From NCBI GenBank assembly GCA_019359215.1, contig JAHHHS010000016.1:1-64000 (forward strand): a stretch of 64,000 bases of DNA. Reading direction: 5' to 3'. Source of the stretch: Nostoc indistinguendum CM1-VF10. Lineage in GTDB: Bacteria > Cyanobacteriota > Cyanobacteriia > Cyanobacteriales > Nostocaceae. Shown here piece after piece: positions 53,390 through 63,498 of the stretch. Position numbers and translations under genes: made by a program. Each line of letters begins with the position of its first letter. The stretch's first letter is position 1. The notes below the pieces were generated by a model. That model was given only the letters and a program-made list of their open reading frames with translations, made no database searches and had not been told where the DNA came from.

Positions 53390-55324
53390 ATGACTTCTTC
53401 CCCACCTACATCGCCCCGAAAATCACGCGATCGCCAGGGCTTAAAATTGAGCAATTGGTTGATTGATATTACCCCCCGATTTTTTGATCGCACTCTTCAA
53501 GGGGTGGGTGTAAAACAGTTTAAGTGGTTTATTCTACTGCTGTTGTTGCTCTCAGTGCCACTGATTGTTACCCCGATAGAAGTTTGGCAGCAGGGATTAG
53601 TAGCAGTGTTTCTCATACTACTCGGTCAACTGCTTATACACGCAGAGTTTCAAGAGTCTTCTTCAGAAATCAGCCATTATTATCACCTGTTTATGCTGTG
53701 GCTGAGTATGGTAACAACGCTGCGTTATTTATACTACCGCACCAGCTACACTCTCAACTTTGATGGTTGGCTCAACAGCATCGCTTGCGTATTCTTGTTC
53801 GCTGCCGAACTTTATGCCATCCTGACCTTGGTATTGGCATACTTTCAAACCCTAAAAATTCAAGAACGCCAACCAGTTAATCTCACAAATATTCCTGTTG
53901 AAGAATGGTTCAAAGTTGATATTTACATCCCCACATACAACGAAGACGTGGAGATTGTTCGCAAGACGGCTGTGGCAGCCTTAGCCTGTGATTATGCTCC
54001 TGATAAAAAAAAGGTTTATGTTCTTGATGATGGTCGTCCAGAAAAGTACAAAGAGAACGAGCCACGCCGAGAACAGTTTAGCAAAAGACGGGAACAGCTA
54101 CGGCAAATGTGCCAATAACTCGGCTGTATACACATGACGCGGGACAATAACGACCACGCTAAGGCTGGTAATATCAATACTGCTTTTTACAAAACCGACG
54201 GCGATTTAGTGTTGATTTTGGACTGCGACCACATTCCATCGCGGCAAATTCTCTTGCATACAATGGGTTTTTTCTTCGATCCCAAAGTATCGTTTGTCCA
54301 AACTCCTCACTGGTTCTATAACCCCGACCCCTTCGAGCGTAATTTGGTCACTAAAGGTAGAATCCCCGCAGGCAATGAACTGTTCTATAAGGTACTGCAA
54401 AAAGTTAACGATTTTTGGAATGCCGCTTTTTTCTGCGGTTCCGCAGCATTAATCCGCAAATCCCACGCTTTAGAAGTTGGGGGAATTGCGGTGGAAACCG
54501 TGACGGAAGATTGCCATACTGCCTTGCGATTGCATTCGTTGGGTTATAAGTCTGTCTACTACGACAAAATTATGGTGGCTGGTTTAGCGCCAGAAACGTT
54601 TTCTTCTTACGTGGGACAACAAGTGCGTTGGGCAAGGGGGATGGCGCAGATTCTGCGATTAGAAAACCCAATTTTTAATCCGAAGCTGAACCTAACATTT
54701 GCACAACGGATTTGTTACCTTAGTGCGACTTCACACTTTTTATATGGTTACCCTCGTCTAATATATGCGATCGCTCCCACACTATTTTTATTATTTGGCG
54801 TTAACTCTGTCCAAGGTTTGGGTTTAGAAACTCTAGCCTACGCCTTACCCCATATTCTCCTCTCTCTTTTTACTAACTACATCATTTACAAAAACGTTCG
54901 TTTCTCCTTTTGGAATGAAATTTTTGAATTTGCGATGGCTTTCCAGGCTGGATGGGTGACGATGTTGGCGCTGTTTAACCCTAAGCTGGGTTCATTTAAC
55001 GTTACTGACAAAGGAACGTCTATAACCAAACGTACCTTTGATTGGGAATCGATGCGTGGTCTTTTGGTGGTGACAGCACTTGTAGTATCTTCCTTGCTAG
55101 CTGTTCCCTATTGGCTGCTGCTACATCCTGAAGATTGGCAAGCGGTCTTAGTCAACACCATGTGGTCTGTTTTTAATCTGGTTTTACTGACAGCTGCTTT
55201 GCTGGTTGGCTTTGAACAACCACAAGTACGTACTGCCCACCGTTTAAAGCGTCGCCTCCCCATCTTAATTACCAGTAACGGTCAAACAATCATGGGCAAA
55301 ACGCAACCAGAAACAAGGAAGTAA
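53390..55324 (+). pseudogene. bcsA: Cellulose synthase catalytic subunit BcsA, interrupted by in-frame stop and lacking PilZ
   Basis: The frame encodes N-terminal helices, VDIYIPTYNED and YVLDDGRPEKYKEN (UDP binding), then TAA at 54116-54118. The same frame resumes with LGCIHMTRDNNDHAKAGNIN, LILDCDHIP (DxD), FFCGSAALIRKSHALEVG, VTEDCHTALRLHS (TED) and YVGQQVRWARGMAQILR (QxxRW). It ends after the last helices with LKRRLPILITSNGQTIMGKT, the first residues of a PilZ domain, and then leaves homology. So it has one nonsense mutation (CAA to TAA would suit) and a lost c-di-GMP sensor. Without readthrough it is inactive. Confidence 0.85.
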
Positions 55325-55470
55325 ACGGCGTTACCCTAGGCATCTTCCATCACAACGGCTCGCCCAGATGGATATTCATGTTCAATTGCAACGTTGAGCA
55401 CCCATTCCAAAGTCTGTGGGGTGGCTGTACTCATTAAGGGGAAAAGTTCACTAAAAACCTCAGTCTGCAT
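55296..55470 (-). pseudogene. Crp/Fnr-type regulator N-terminus, truncated and with in-frame stop
   Basis: From ATG 55470 the minus strand reads MQTEVFSELFPLMSTATPQT, LEWVLNVAIEHEYPSGRAVV, MEDA, then TAG (55336-55338), then GNAVYFLVSGC. This is the start of a cyclic-nucleotide-binding domain of a cyanobacterial Crp-family regulator, where the TAG replaces the Trp of DAWGNAVYF. Homology ends at about 55296, inside the 3' end of bcsA on the other strand. The DNA-binding domain is missing. A deletion joining the two genes tail to tail explains both truncations. Confidence 0.65.
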
Positions 55471-55668
55471 GAAATATTTGCAAAAAATGGATTTAAGAGC
55501 AGGAAACTAACTTTGTCATTATAAATTTGTTTAAACCGTAATCTTATTTAGAATACGGCAGCAAAATCTGTACCTATTTGAGTTGAACTCTCAGGTTAAT
55601 TGATCTAGAGTTCGATTACAACATAACAATTCTGTATAAGATTGGAATCAGCGATTTCACTTACAGAA

Positions 55669-56905
55669 TTATGATTTGAGGTTTGTTGGGTAAGCGCTTT
55701 TCACTGCCAGTATTTGGATTTGTTGGTCTAAATTTTTTACTAGTTGATTCAGGGCAACTAAAGCCTCTAATTGCTGAGAGTGGAGTTCAGGATTCATGAA
55801 AAACCGTTGTTGTAGCTCATGCAACTTGAAGCTGAGTTGCTGAGAAATTACTAAGGCATCGTGGCCTAGACGCGTCAATTGTTGTTGTTGATAGAACTTT
55901 AATGCTGCTCCTCGCAAGACTTGGAGTGTTGCCTCTTCACCGTAAATTCCCAGTATGACTCGCAAGCGTAATAACAAGCGGTTTTCTTGATATACGTATT
56001 CCTTCTCTACCTGTTTTGGTTCTACAAGTGTGGTAACAGGTAAGCAAGCAAACCGCTTTAATTCATTAAGTACTCCTTGGAAAACAGAAAGCGGCAGTTT
56101 GTCTAAGATAGACTGCAAAACTCCATTGTCACTCCACAGTATCCTGCCTTCATAAGCCTTGTTTTTCTAAGTACAGCCGACCAATTCCCCCGGCCAGAAT
56201 TCGCTCTAGCAATTCTTCTAGTAATTTCTTGGGTGCTAGTGTTGGTAGTACCTCAATAGGATTACATAGTTCGGGAACTTGCGTGGGCAAAATAGGTAAA
56301 TTATTTTGTGGTGCTGCAACGGATGTTTCCGGCTTTTGACTCCTCATAGTTTGAGATGATTTATCTAACTCTGGGATAGGAGGCAAGTCTACTCGCTGCC
56401 CAGAATGTTGACGCTTTTGTGTCTCAAACACCATCAATATTGGTTGCTGATTTGACTCAGAGTCGGCATTTATGGAGAAAATAGGTTTGTCAGCAATGCT
56501 AGCTGCACTATTTGTTGGGGAAAAACCTGGCGTTGGCTGATGCACAAGTTTTACATCTAGCTGGGATGTATTCTTATGGTTGAGGTAGGCTGACAGTATT
56601 CTGCGGTGAGCATCGGCTGCGATCGCCTCAATCACCATTGTGCAATTGATATAAGATAAAATGCGACCTACATAATCTAGCGCCTCGCTATCTTGTGGAT
56701 GAACCATACCTAGCAAGAGGTTTTTTTCTTCTAATCCAAAAGGCAAAATTTGGTGGTAGAGACAAGCTTCAAAGGACAAAAGACTATCAATCAGGTGGAA
56801 TATTTGCTCGCGTTCCCCTCCTTCCTCCCACTTAGTTTGAATGGCAGTTAGCATCTGCTGTCCATTCGCTGCGGTATCATTTAGTTCACCTTCTAAAGAC
56901 AACAT
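55669..56905 (-). pseudogene. PilB-N-terminal-like (MshEN/GspE-N) protein, split by a one-base frameshift
   Basis: The first part (56905-56150) has an N-terminal LPFGLEEKNLLLGMVHPQDS, EALDYVGRILSYINCTMVIE type II/IV secretion N-domain, and a Pro/Ser-rich linker ending LLERILAGGIGRLYLEKQG. One extra T in GGCTTATGAAGG shifts the frame. Removing it gives YEGRILWSDNGVLQSILD, continuing without stop to 55669 (LNELKRFACLPVTTLVEPKQ, ATLQVLRGAALKFYQQQQL). The intact gene would give about 400 residues without the PilB ATPase. Similar Nostoc proteins are labelled pilus assembly PilB. It may be a regulator of pili or hormogonium motility. Confidence 0.7.
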
Positions 56906-57343
56906 AGGTTTGATTGCTTGGTGTTTACTTATATAATATTTTGCCTTTAATTTAGTAGGTAGTTAATAAAGATACTTTGTTAGATTGTTAAAATTTAAAT
57001 TATATTTATATCTACTTAAGTAGACGTAAGTAGAAGATTAATTTCAGATGTAGATTTGGGAAAGGCAGAGGGCACAAGGCTGGAAATATTAATCAAAACT
57101 TTAATTGTGGATGTAAAGCCTAATAGTATAAAAAATATATCGAGATACGTAGCATGAGCACAAGACCTCCAAGATCAATCCCATGCTTTTAAGCGTAAGT
57201 TTCTTCTACTTTGTGAAGTTTTACTCTAGTTACTGAGATACGAAGAGATGAAAAGACAAAGAGAAGGAACTTGCTATGAATTGTTCCCTGCTCCCCATCT
57301 CCTACTTTGATACACTGCTTTGAGCAACTAAATGCCTCACAAG
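56906..57343. other. Intergenic region between PilB-like remnant and HetZ-related gene
   Basis: 438 AT-rich bases with no credible gene on either strand. The minus-strand frame at 57189-57392 is a shadow. It provides the promoter for the PilB-like gene and the 3' end of the HetZ-related gene. No RNA is recognised. Confidence 0.4.
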
Positions 57344-58519
57344 CTACTCTTGAGTTCTTAAAGCTTGGGCTACAAGATAAATTTTTGTCCATTCACCTAG
57401 CACTTGATGGGTTTTGAGTTTTAATTGTTGGGCTATTGCTTCTATTGAGTTATCCGCTCTCCGCAAATCTAGAATCTGCTGCCCCAGAGGAGTCAATTTT
57501 TCATCAAGTTGCTGCCATTGGTTTTGGGTTAAACCTAAGTTATGTTCTTGCAAGGAAATTGAGAGCCAGCTATCTACTAGTTCTGGTTTACCTTTGAGGG
57601 CAAAAACACGCACAGCGTGGTAACTAATTTTTTCTCGCAGACGGTATACTTCTTTAGTCTGCTTATTTAATCTCTGGGCGATTTCTTCCTGGGATTTACC
57701 TTGCAAATACAGGCGTAGCCACTCTACTGCATCTTTCCCTACATTTTCTTGCAAATAATTTTCAAATTCTTTTTGTACTGACTGACGCAGTGTTTGTTGT
57801 TCTTCTAACTGTTGTGCTTCTTGATATTCTGCGATCGCCTGAGTATCTACTAAATTAACTCGATTGTCACTGTCGTCTGTGAGAACTTCTTCCGACACTA
57901 GTCTAATTAAGTCACGCCCAGGTACTTGGGTTAAGCCACCGCGCTGAGTGCGACGCAAGTAGTTTACAAATCGATAAGCTAATAGGGGTTGATTGCGTAC
58001 TGGTCGTAGACAATATTCTTCCACACTGGCAAACAGCAGAGCATCTCCCAATCGTCTATCAGTTGTATATTTGGCAATATCAGCCATTTGCTGTTGCATC
58101 TGGCTATCGCTTTGCAGTAATTCTTGGAGTACTTCTTGCAATACATCCATGACGCTGCGCTGGCGATCGCGGCTTAGGGCAACCCAAGTCTGAATTTTAT
58201 TCCGCAATGTGACTAAACTCCCCAATCGCGTTATCAAGTTCCGATAAGCACGTTCTCGCCCTAGCCCCAAATAGCGTTGACGTAAAATTCTCCAACGATA
58301 TTCCATTGCTTGCTTGGCGATATCGAGTTCCTTCGGATTAAACAGATCAAAGCGTTTTGAGTCAGATCCCAATAGCCAGAGAATAATACTTTGCCTAGCA
58401 GCTTCATTTTGGTCTGGGCATTCCGCAGCCAAGCGCTTTCGCCAATCTAAAGCCAGTTGTTCCACATCCCTTGTCATAGTGAGATTGCGCTCCTCGAAAC
58501 TCAATTTTGAAGTTTGCAT
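57344..58519 (-). CDS. HetZ-related protein
   Basis: 391 residues from ATG 58519 (an alternative is ATG 58477). DWRKRLAAECPDQNEAARQS, EYRWRILRQRYLGLGRERAY, RNLITRLGSLVTLRNKIQTW and VEEYCLRPVRNQPLLAYRFV match the HetZ-related protein family of filamentous cyanobacteria. A sigma-region-4-like helix-turn-helix (KSQEEIAQRLNKQTKEVYRL) is near residue 290. HetZ is a heterocyst-differentiation regulator that binds DNA. The exact role of this relative is unknown. It is monocistronic. Confidence 0.7.
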   Translation of the reverse strand: MQTSKLSFEERNLTMTRDVEQLALDWRKRLAAECPDQNEAARQSIILWLLGSDSKRFDLFNPKELDIAKQAMEYRWRILRQRYLGLGRERAYRNLITRLGSLVTLRNKIQTWVALSRDRQRSVMDVLQEVLQELLQSDSQMQQQMADIAKYTTDRRLGDALLFASVEEYCLRPVRNQPLLAYRFVNYLRRTQRGGLTQVPGRDLIRLVSEEVLTDDSDNRVNLVDTQAIAEYQEAQQLEEQQTLRQSVQKEFENYLQENVGKDAVEWLRLYLQGKSQEEIAQRLNKQTKEVYRLREKISYHAVRVFALKGKPELVDSWLSISLQEHNLGLTQNQWQQLDEKLTPLGQQILDLRRADNSIEAIAQQLKLKTHQVLGEWTKIYLVAQALRTQE

Positions 58520-58540
58520 CACAACCCCCATTCGTCCCAC

Positions 58541-59243
58541 CTAATTGTTTAATTGGCAACTTGCCAGGATTTCATGAGTTTCATGAAAATAACTCAGTGA
58601 TTCCACTTTAATTACGTCTTAATTCACTAGATTTATGCAGAAATTTTTATATTTATGTTTTGCTTACAATTTCCAAATGCCCAAAACCCATACCTATAAA
58701 GTTTTTAAGGCGATTTTCGTAATTTATACTTTTTGTAAAGTTATAAAAAGGCGTTGGGAAAACCCACTCTTTTTAAAGATGGCATGAGAGACGCACCGAC
58801 GCCGTTGACGGTTGACGGTTAACAGTCTTTCGTGTTATTCCATCCCGTTTTCAGGGTGGGATGAGCTTAAGTTAAATTTAATAATATATTTTTAAGTCTA
58901 TTAAGCGTATATACGTAGAAATCGCTTTTTTGGTTAGTAGGGACTGATAAGTAAATTTATCCTTTTTAAACTAGCTTTACCCACAAATGTGTTTCTAAAT
59001 ATTGGCAAGTTATTTTAAAAGTTTTATATTCCCAAAAATGAATAGTCAACAGTCAATATTGATTTTGACTATTGACTTTGACTATTGCTTTCCCTCTGCT
59101 TCAAAATTTAACTTCTGCAAAATCTAAAAACAGAAAGAATGCAATCGTCTAAAGTTTTAATAGTCAGAAGTCTGACAAGAAACTTTTCTTTAAATTCATT
59201 TATGGTAATTTTTTGTTTTGAATTCCCCCGCAGCAGGTTGAAT
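58541..59243. other. Gene-free region between HetZ-related gene and ccmK4
   Basis: 703 AT-rich bases. They include GACGGTTGACGGTTAACAG at about 58807, a CCCGTTTTCAGGGTGGG hairpin-like segment at about 58842 and TGACTATTGACTTTGACTATTG repeats at about 59060-59090. These look like cyanobacterial short repeats and the terminator zone of the ccmK operon. No gene is seen. Confidence 0.4.
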
Positions 59244-59591
59244 CTATCGACTGTTTGATCTCACAATGGGATTTTCTACAGATTCTCTATATCCTTGGAC
59301 TTGTTCTGTATAAGCAATTGGTAGAACAGCTTCAACGTTTTCATGGGGACGAGGAATAATCACCCAAGATTCTAATGTACCACCATAAACATTTTCTGCG
59401 GCTTCAACGCCAGCAGCCATAGCGGCTTTTACTTCAGAAACATCGCCACGAATATTAACTGTAAAGCGAGCGCTACCTACTCTAATATAACCAACGAGGG
59501 TAACTCGACCAGCTTTTACCATAGCATCTGCTGCTGCTAGCACCGCAGGGAAACCTTTCGTTTCAAGTGCTCCAACTGCCTGTAATGACAT
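59244..59591 (-). CDS. ccmK4: Carboxysome shell protein CcmK4
   Basis: A 115-residue hexameric BMC-domain protein that tiles the beta-carboxysome shell. [40 protein letters not shown] (pore-lining RVGS) and [20 protein letters not shown] match CcmK4, followed by [20 protein letters not shown]. It lies 82 bp after ccmK3 on the same strand, the standard ccmK3-ccmK4 satellite locus separate from the main ccmKLMNO operon. Confidence 0.92.
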   Translation of the reverse strand: MSLQAVGALETKGFPAVLAAADAMVKAGRVTLVGYIRVGSARFTVNIRGDVSEVKAAMAAGVEAAENVYGGTLESWVIIPRPHENVEAVLPIAYTEQVQGYRESVENPIVRSNSR

Positions 59592-59673
59592 TATTAATCT
59601 CCTGTATGAATAAACGTGGGGGCTACAAATTAATTGTACGAAGCTTCGCTACAGATTTTGATAGCAAAATTGC

Positions 59674-59985
59674 TTAGAACATGCGGAAAGGTTCTGATTC
59701 TTCAGTGAAATGGATTGGTAATATGGTTTCCACATTTTCCGGAGGATTGGGAACGATGTAATGGGTAATTACTGTACCAACCTTTACTTGCTCTCCAGCG
59801 ACAATTCCGGCTTCAACAGCTCTATTTACTTCAGAAACATGTCCCCGGACAGCGACTAACAAGCGAGCGCTTTCCGCTTGACCATAATACACAATTGTGA
59901 CTGCGGCAGCTTTGACCATTGCATCTGCTGCTGCTAAGACACTAGGAAAACCTAAAGTTTCAATTACGCCAACGGCCATTGGCAT
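59674..59985 (-). CDS. ccmK3: Carboxysome shell protein CcmK3
   Basis: 103-residue BMC protein: MAVGVIETLGFPSVLAAADA, VTIVYYGQAESARLLVAVRG and HVSEVNRAVEAGIVAGEQVK. The pore segment QAES differs from the KIGS/RVGS of CcmK1/2/4. CcmK3 is known to assemble only as heterohexamers with CcmK4 and to alter shell permeability. The start is ATG 59985. It is upstream of ccmK4 in a two-gene operon. Confidence 0.92.
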   Translation of the reverse strand: MPMAVGVIETLGFPSVLAAADAMVKAAAVTIVYYGQAESARLLVAVRGHVSEVNRAVEAGIVAGEQVKVGTVITHYIVPNPPENVETILPIHFTEESEPFRMF

Positions 59986-60254
59986 GGCATTAGCTCCTGG
60001 ATTAAGGGATAGGCGATATTAATTGTACGTGGCTTTAGTCCCAATTTTGACATTTTGGTAAACTTTCTTTGATGCCCTAATTATTGGGGGAGTGGGGAAT
60101 CGGGAGTGGGGAATGGGGAGTTAGAATGTTTTGATAGCCGCTAGTCTCTGTTTTATATATTACAAATAATACCTCAGCGTGTTAGTTTGTGTAATTTTGT
60201 TGTTTACAAAATCAGCGATGTATAGAAGCAAGCTAGTACGATAAACTGAAATTT

Positions 60255-61142
60255 ATGTTTCCGAATTTTCTTCCTAAAGCAGTTGGGCAACTGACAGAAT
60301 CTGCCTCGATCGCACTAGCTCGGAGTATTCAAACTGCTGCGATCGCCACTCCTTTAATTAATCAACCAGTTACCACAACCTATGTCAACCAAGGAAGCGG
60401 TGGAACTCCTATTTTATTAATTCACGGTTTTGACAGTTCTGTATTAGAATTTCGCCGGCTTTTGCCACTGCTTTCTGGAGATAATGAAACGTGGGCAGTA
60501 GATTTGTTAGGTTTTGGGTTTACAGATAGACTCTCAGGAATTCCCTATAGCCCAAGTGCGATTAAAACCCATCTTTATTATTTCTGGAAAAGCCTGATTA
60601 ACCAACCTGTAATTTTGGTGGGCGCTTCGATGGGGGGTGCGACTGCAATTGATTTGGCGCTGACTTACCCGGAAGTTGTAAAAAAGCTGGTGTTAATTGA
60701 CAGTGCGGGGTTGGCGGGTGGTTCACCATTAACTAAATTAATGTTTCCCCCGTTGGATTATTTAGCAACTCGATTTTTGAGCAATCTGAAAGTGCGCGAT
60801 CGCGTTTCCCGCATTGGATATAAAAATCAAAGTCTTGCCTCTGTCGATGCGCTATATTGTGGTGCATTACACCTACAAATGCCCAGTTGGAATCAAGCAT
60901 TGATTACTTTCACTAAAAGTGGTGGTTACAGTGCTTTTAGATTTAAGAAAGTATCACAAATTAGACAACAAACGCTAATTTTATGGGGCGACTCCGATAA
61001 AATTTTGGGTACTAGGGATGCCATGAGATTTAAAAGAGCAATTACACACAGTAAACTCGTCTGGATTCCAGATTGTGGCCATCTTCCACACCTGGAACAA
61101 CCACAAATTACCGCACAGCATATTTTAGATTTCCGAGTTTGA
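60255..61142 (+). CDS. Alpha/beta-hydrolase family enzyme
   Basis: 295 residues. ILLIHGFDSSVLEFRRLLPL (oxyanion-hole region), VDLLGFGFTDRL, VGASMGGATAIDLALTYPEV (nucleophile Ser in GASMGG) and CGHLPHLEQPQITAQHILDF (catalytic His) define the fold. The acid is probably the Asp of LWGDSDKILG. Substrate is unknown; an esterase or haloperoxidase-like enzyme is possible. There is no signal peptide. The start is ATG 60255. It stands alone between ccmK3 and the acyltransferase remnant. Confidence 0.85.
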   Translation: MFPNFLPKAVGQLTESASIALARSIQTAAIATPLINQPVTTTYVNQGSGGTPILLIHGFDSSVLEFRRLLPLLSGDNETWAVDLLGFGFTDRLSGIPYSPSAIKTHLYYFWKSLINQPVILVGASMGGATAIDLALTYPEVVKKLVLIDSAGLAGGSPLTKLMFPPLDYLATRFLSNLKVRDRVSRIGYKNQSLASVDALYCGALHLQMPSWNQALITFTKSGGYSAFRFKKVSQIRQQTLILWGDSDKILGTRDAMRFKRAITHSKLVWIPDCGHLPHLEQPQITAQHILDFRV

Positions 61143-61461
61143 TTGTAGTTCAAACCCAAGAATACTGATGCATTTATTGCAACTGATTAGGTGTATTTAG
61201 GGAGAACGTGTTGAAACAGCAAGGTTACGTATCAAAGTAGCATAAATATCAATAATTCTCCTGTAACGCTGAACTGTAAAGTTTTTGATTTATTGCTAAT
61301 GGTTTCTGTCAAAGCTACTATTTTTCTCTTTAATAGTGTTACTCTCACATAATTTTAGGGAACTCTGTAGCTTGAGCGATCGCAAACCTGTCTTTCAAAC
61401 AGACAGGAGCTCATTAGAGTAGATTTAAAAATTTACTAGAAAATCAGTTTATAGAGAAGCT
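61143..61461. other. Intergenic region
   Basis: 319 AT-rich bases downstream of the hydrolase and upstream of the acyltransferase remnant. A CTGTCTTTCAAACAGACAG hairpin at about 61389 could terminate the hydrolase transcript. No gene is seen. Confidence 0.4.
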
Positions 61462-62630
61462 ATGAGAATAGAGAGAAATAATAGCTTGGATACCTTAAAA
61501 GCATTAAGCATTGCTTTTGTTTTTATCTGGCATTTACGACCGTTTCAATTTCTTATAAATGATTCTACCGATATTATTGTATTTGTTATTGCTAATATTT
61601 TGAGGGATTTGGAACTGCAATTATCTGGCTCTTCAGTTCTTTTTATGGATTCGAATAATAAATAAAACCTAATCAGAGCCTATATTCCTTGCTATGACTG
61701 GATTTTAAATTTTTGAACCTTTCTATAAAATGGCTATTTTAATGCCATACCATAAAACCAACGCAAGAGCCAATTATCTTTAACAGCCGTTCCGATATTT
61801 TATATTGTTTCTCTTTTCTTATTTTTTCAAAAACCATCTGGTGTAAAATACTTTAAAAAAAGAATTACTAAGCTAATTAAAATTTATTTTGGGTAATTGT
61901 TCAAAATGTATTTTTTATTATAGCTACGAGAGAATTCCCTAGTTTTTCATGGCAAATTATTATAGGTTTAGAACCAAGCTTACCAATTGTTGGTTATTCA
62001 GTTTTCTATTTTTTATTTAATCTAATTTGCTTGACAATTTTAGCCTTTTTATATGAACTCATAAAATCAGATTCTTTAAAAAGAATTGTATCTTGTACAG
62101 TAATAATATTTTGTTTATTTTATTTTGAAGCCTGTTGCTTACTAAATTTGAGCATTCCTTATCATTGGCTAATAAATTTTGTTATTTACATTCCCATAGC
62201 TTTTTCCTTAGTTAAATTTCCTGAAAAATTGTTAAATTTGAAATTTTATTACCTAATTGCATTTATATTGTTTTCGTTCCATGACATTTATTTACGCACA
62301 GCTGGGTATTACTCAAGCATTTATGGAAGAATTGCCATTATTTTTGGAGCCATAACTATTTTCTGTTATGTTTATTCTCGAAAAGAAATAAATGAGAATT
62401 TACTAGTACAAAAATTATCTAAATACTCTCTTGGTTTATTCTCATTACATAAATATTGGCAATACTTATTCTTCTTGCTAGTTAAACATTATCAAATTGG
62501 CATAAATACAGGATTTTTTCGAACTCCTTTGAGTAAAATATTTATAATTGAAGGATTTTTTGTTGTATTTTTTACTATTTTTTCAATTTATTTATTGAGG
62601 TTAACTTCTTTAAAGCAGTTTATCACTTAG
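61462..62630 (+). pseudogene. Acyltransferase-3 (OafA/YrhL-type) membrane protein, degraded
   Basis: The start MRIERNNSLDTLKALSIAFV with FIWHLRPFQF is the acyltransferase-3 N-terminus with its conserved H. The frame ends at 61665. Further pieces in other frames (PIFYIVSLFLFFQKPSGVK at about 61790; FSWQIIIGLEPSLP at about 61935) lead into an open 199-residue membrane segment (62031-62630, SLGLFSLHKYWQYLFFLLVK) that matches the C-terminal helices. At least two frameshifts and internal stops separate them. Once probably an O-acyltransferase for surface polysaccharide. Confidence 0.65.
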
Positions 62631-62749
62631 AAAGTAGGCTTTATCTGATTGACTGACTCTAGTATATTGTGGCAGAAGTTTGTCTAACTTTGACAAGGGG
62701 TAAAATCCCCTTGTCTGGTTAATCGTAGTTGGATTTGCACCAAGCTGTA

Positions 62750-63496
62750 CTAGTCAAGTAACCACATCTCATTAGAAGTCTCAGGATACTCATTTGGTTG
62801 ATTTTGTGGTTGATTTTGAGCTAGCGCTTGCGATGACCGATGTGATTTTTTGTAGTTAAGTGGATTGTAGTGGTCTTTTACTGGTTTTATAGCACTGGTT
62901 TCTTTTACAACACTACCAGCATACTCATCTGGTTGATTTTGAGCTAGTCTTTCTGATGAAAGATGTGATTTCTTGTAGTTATATGGATTGTAGTGTTCTT
63001 TTACGGGTTTTATAGCACTAGTTTCTTTTAGAGCTACAGCAAGTTTAGAATTATCTTCTGCTGTTTGTTTTAAAGCATTAAATTCTTCTATAAGCTTGGA
63101 ATTAGCTTCTGCTAGTTGCAGTGCTGTTTTTTTTGTTTCTTCAAGTTCTTTTGCTACTTGTTGCCCTAATGATTTTTGTTCAGATACTAATGTTTTTTGT
63201 TTAGATAGTTTTGATTGCAAATCAGCAATTTCCTGCTCTAAACATGCTTCCTTTTTATGGCTTTCTTCTAAATTAGTTGTCAACTCTTTAACAATTACTT
63301 CTAATTCAGCCTTAGTTGGGGTTGTGCGTTTAGTAGAATTTGCTTCAGGTGTTTGCCCTGAGGATTCGTCATCAGATGAAGCCTCTTGTTCGGCAATTTC
63401 TTCTGCTGTAATTTCAATCGCAGATTCGCCTTCTGGGGGTGTAAATTTTTGCGCCTCTTCTTGTAGTAAGTCAGAGAGACTTTGTTTCCTAGCCAT
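62750..63496 (-). CDS. McdB-like carboxysome positioning protein (predicted)
   Basis: 248 residues from ATG 63496 (MARKQSLSDLLQEEAQKF), starting immediately after the ParA-type stop. It has an acidic disordered N-terminus, a Gln/Lys-rich coiled coil (about 75-155) and a C-terminal tail with Trp near the end (SNEMWLLD). McdB proteins are charged, coiled-coil, disordered and carry a C-terminal Trp, and they pair with the ParA-type McdA, so the fit is good. A 41-residue block (KETSAIKPVKEHYNPYNYKK onward) is repeated in tandem before the tail. CcmK3/4 lie 3 kb away. It could instead be another ParA partner. Confidence 0.5.
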   Translation of the reverse strand: MARKQSLSDLLQEEAQKFTPPEGESAIEITAEEIAEQEASSDDESSGQTPEANSTKRTTPTKAELEVIVKELTTNLEESHKKEACLEQEIADLQSKLSKQKTLVSEQKSLGQQVAKELEETKKTALQLAEANSKLIEEFNALKQTAEDNSKLAVALKETSAIKPVKEHYNPYNYKKSHLSSERLAQNQPDEYAGSVVKETSAIKPVKDHYNPLNYKKSHRSSQALAQNQPQNQPNEYPETSNEMWLLD

Positions 63497-63498
63497 TA

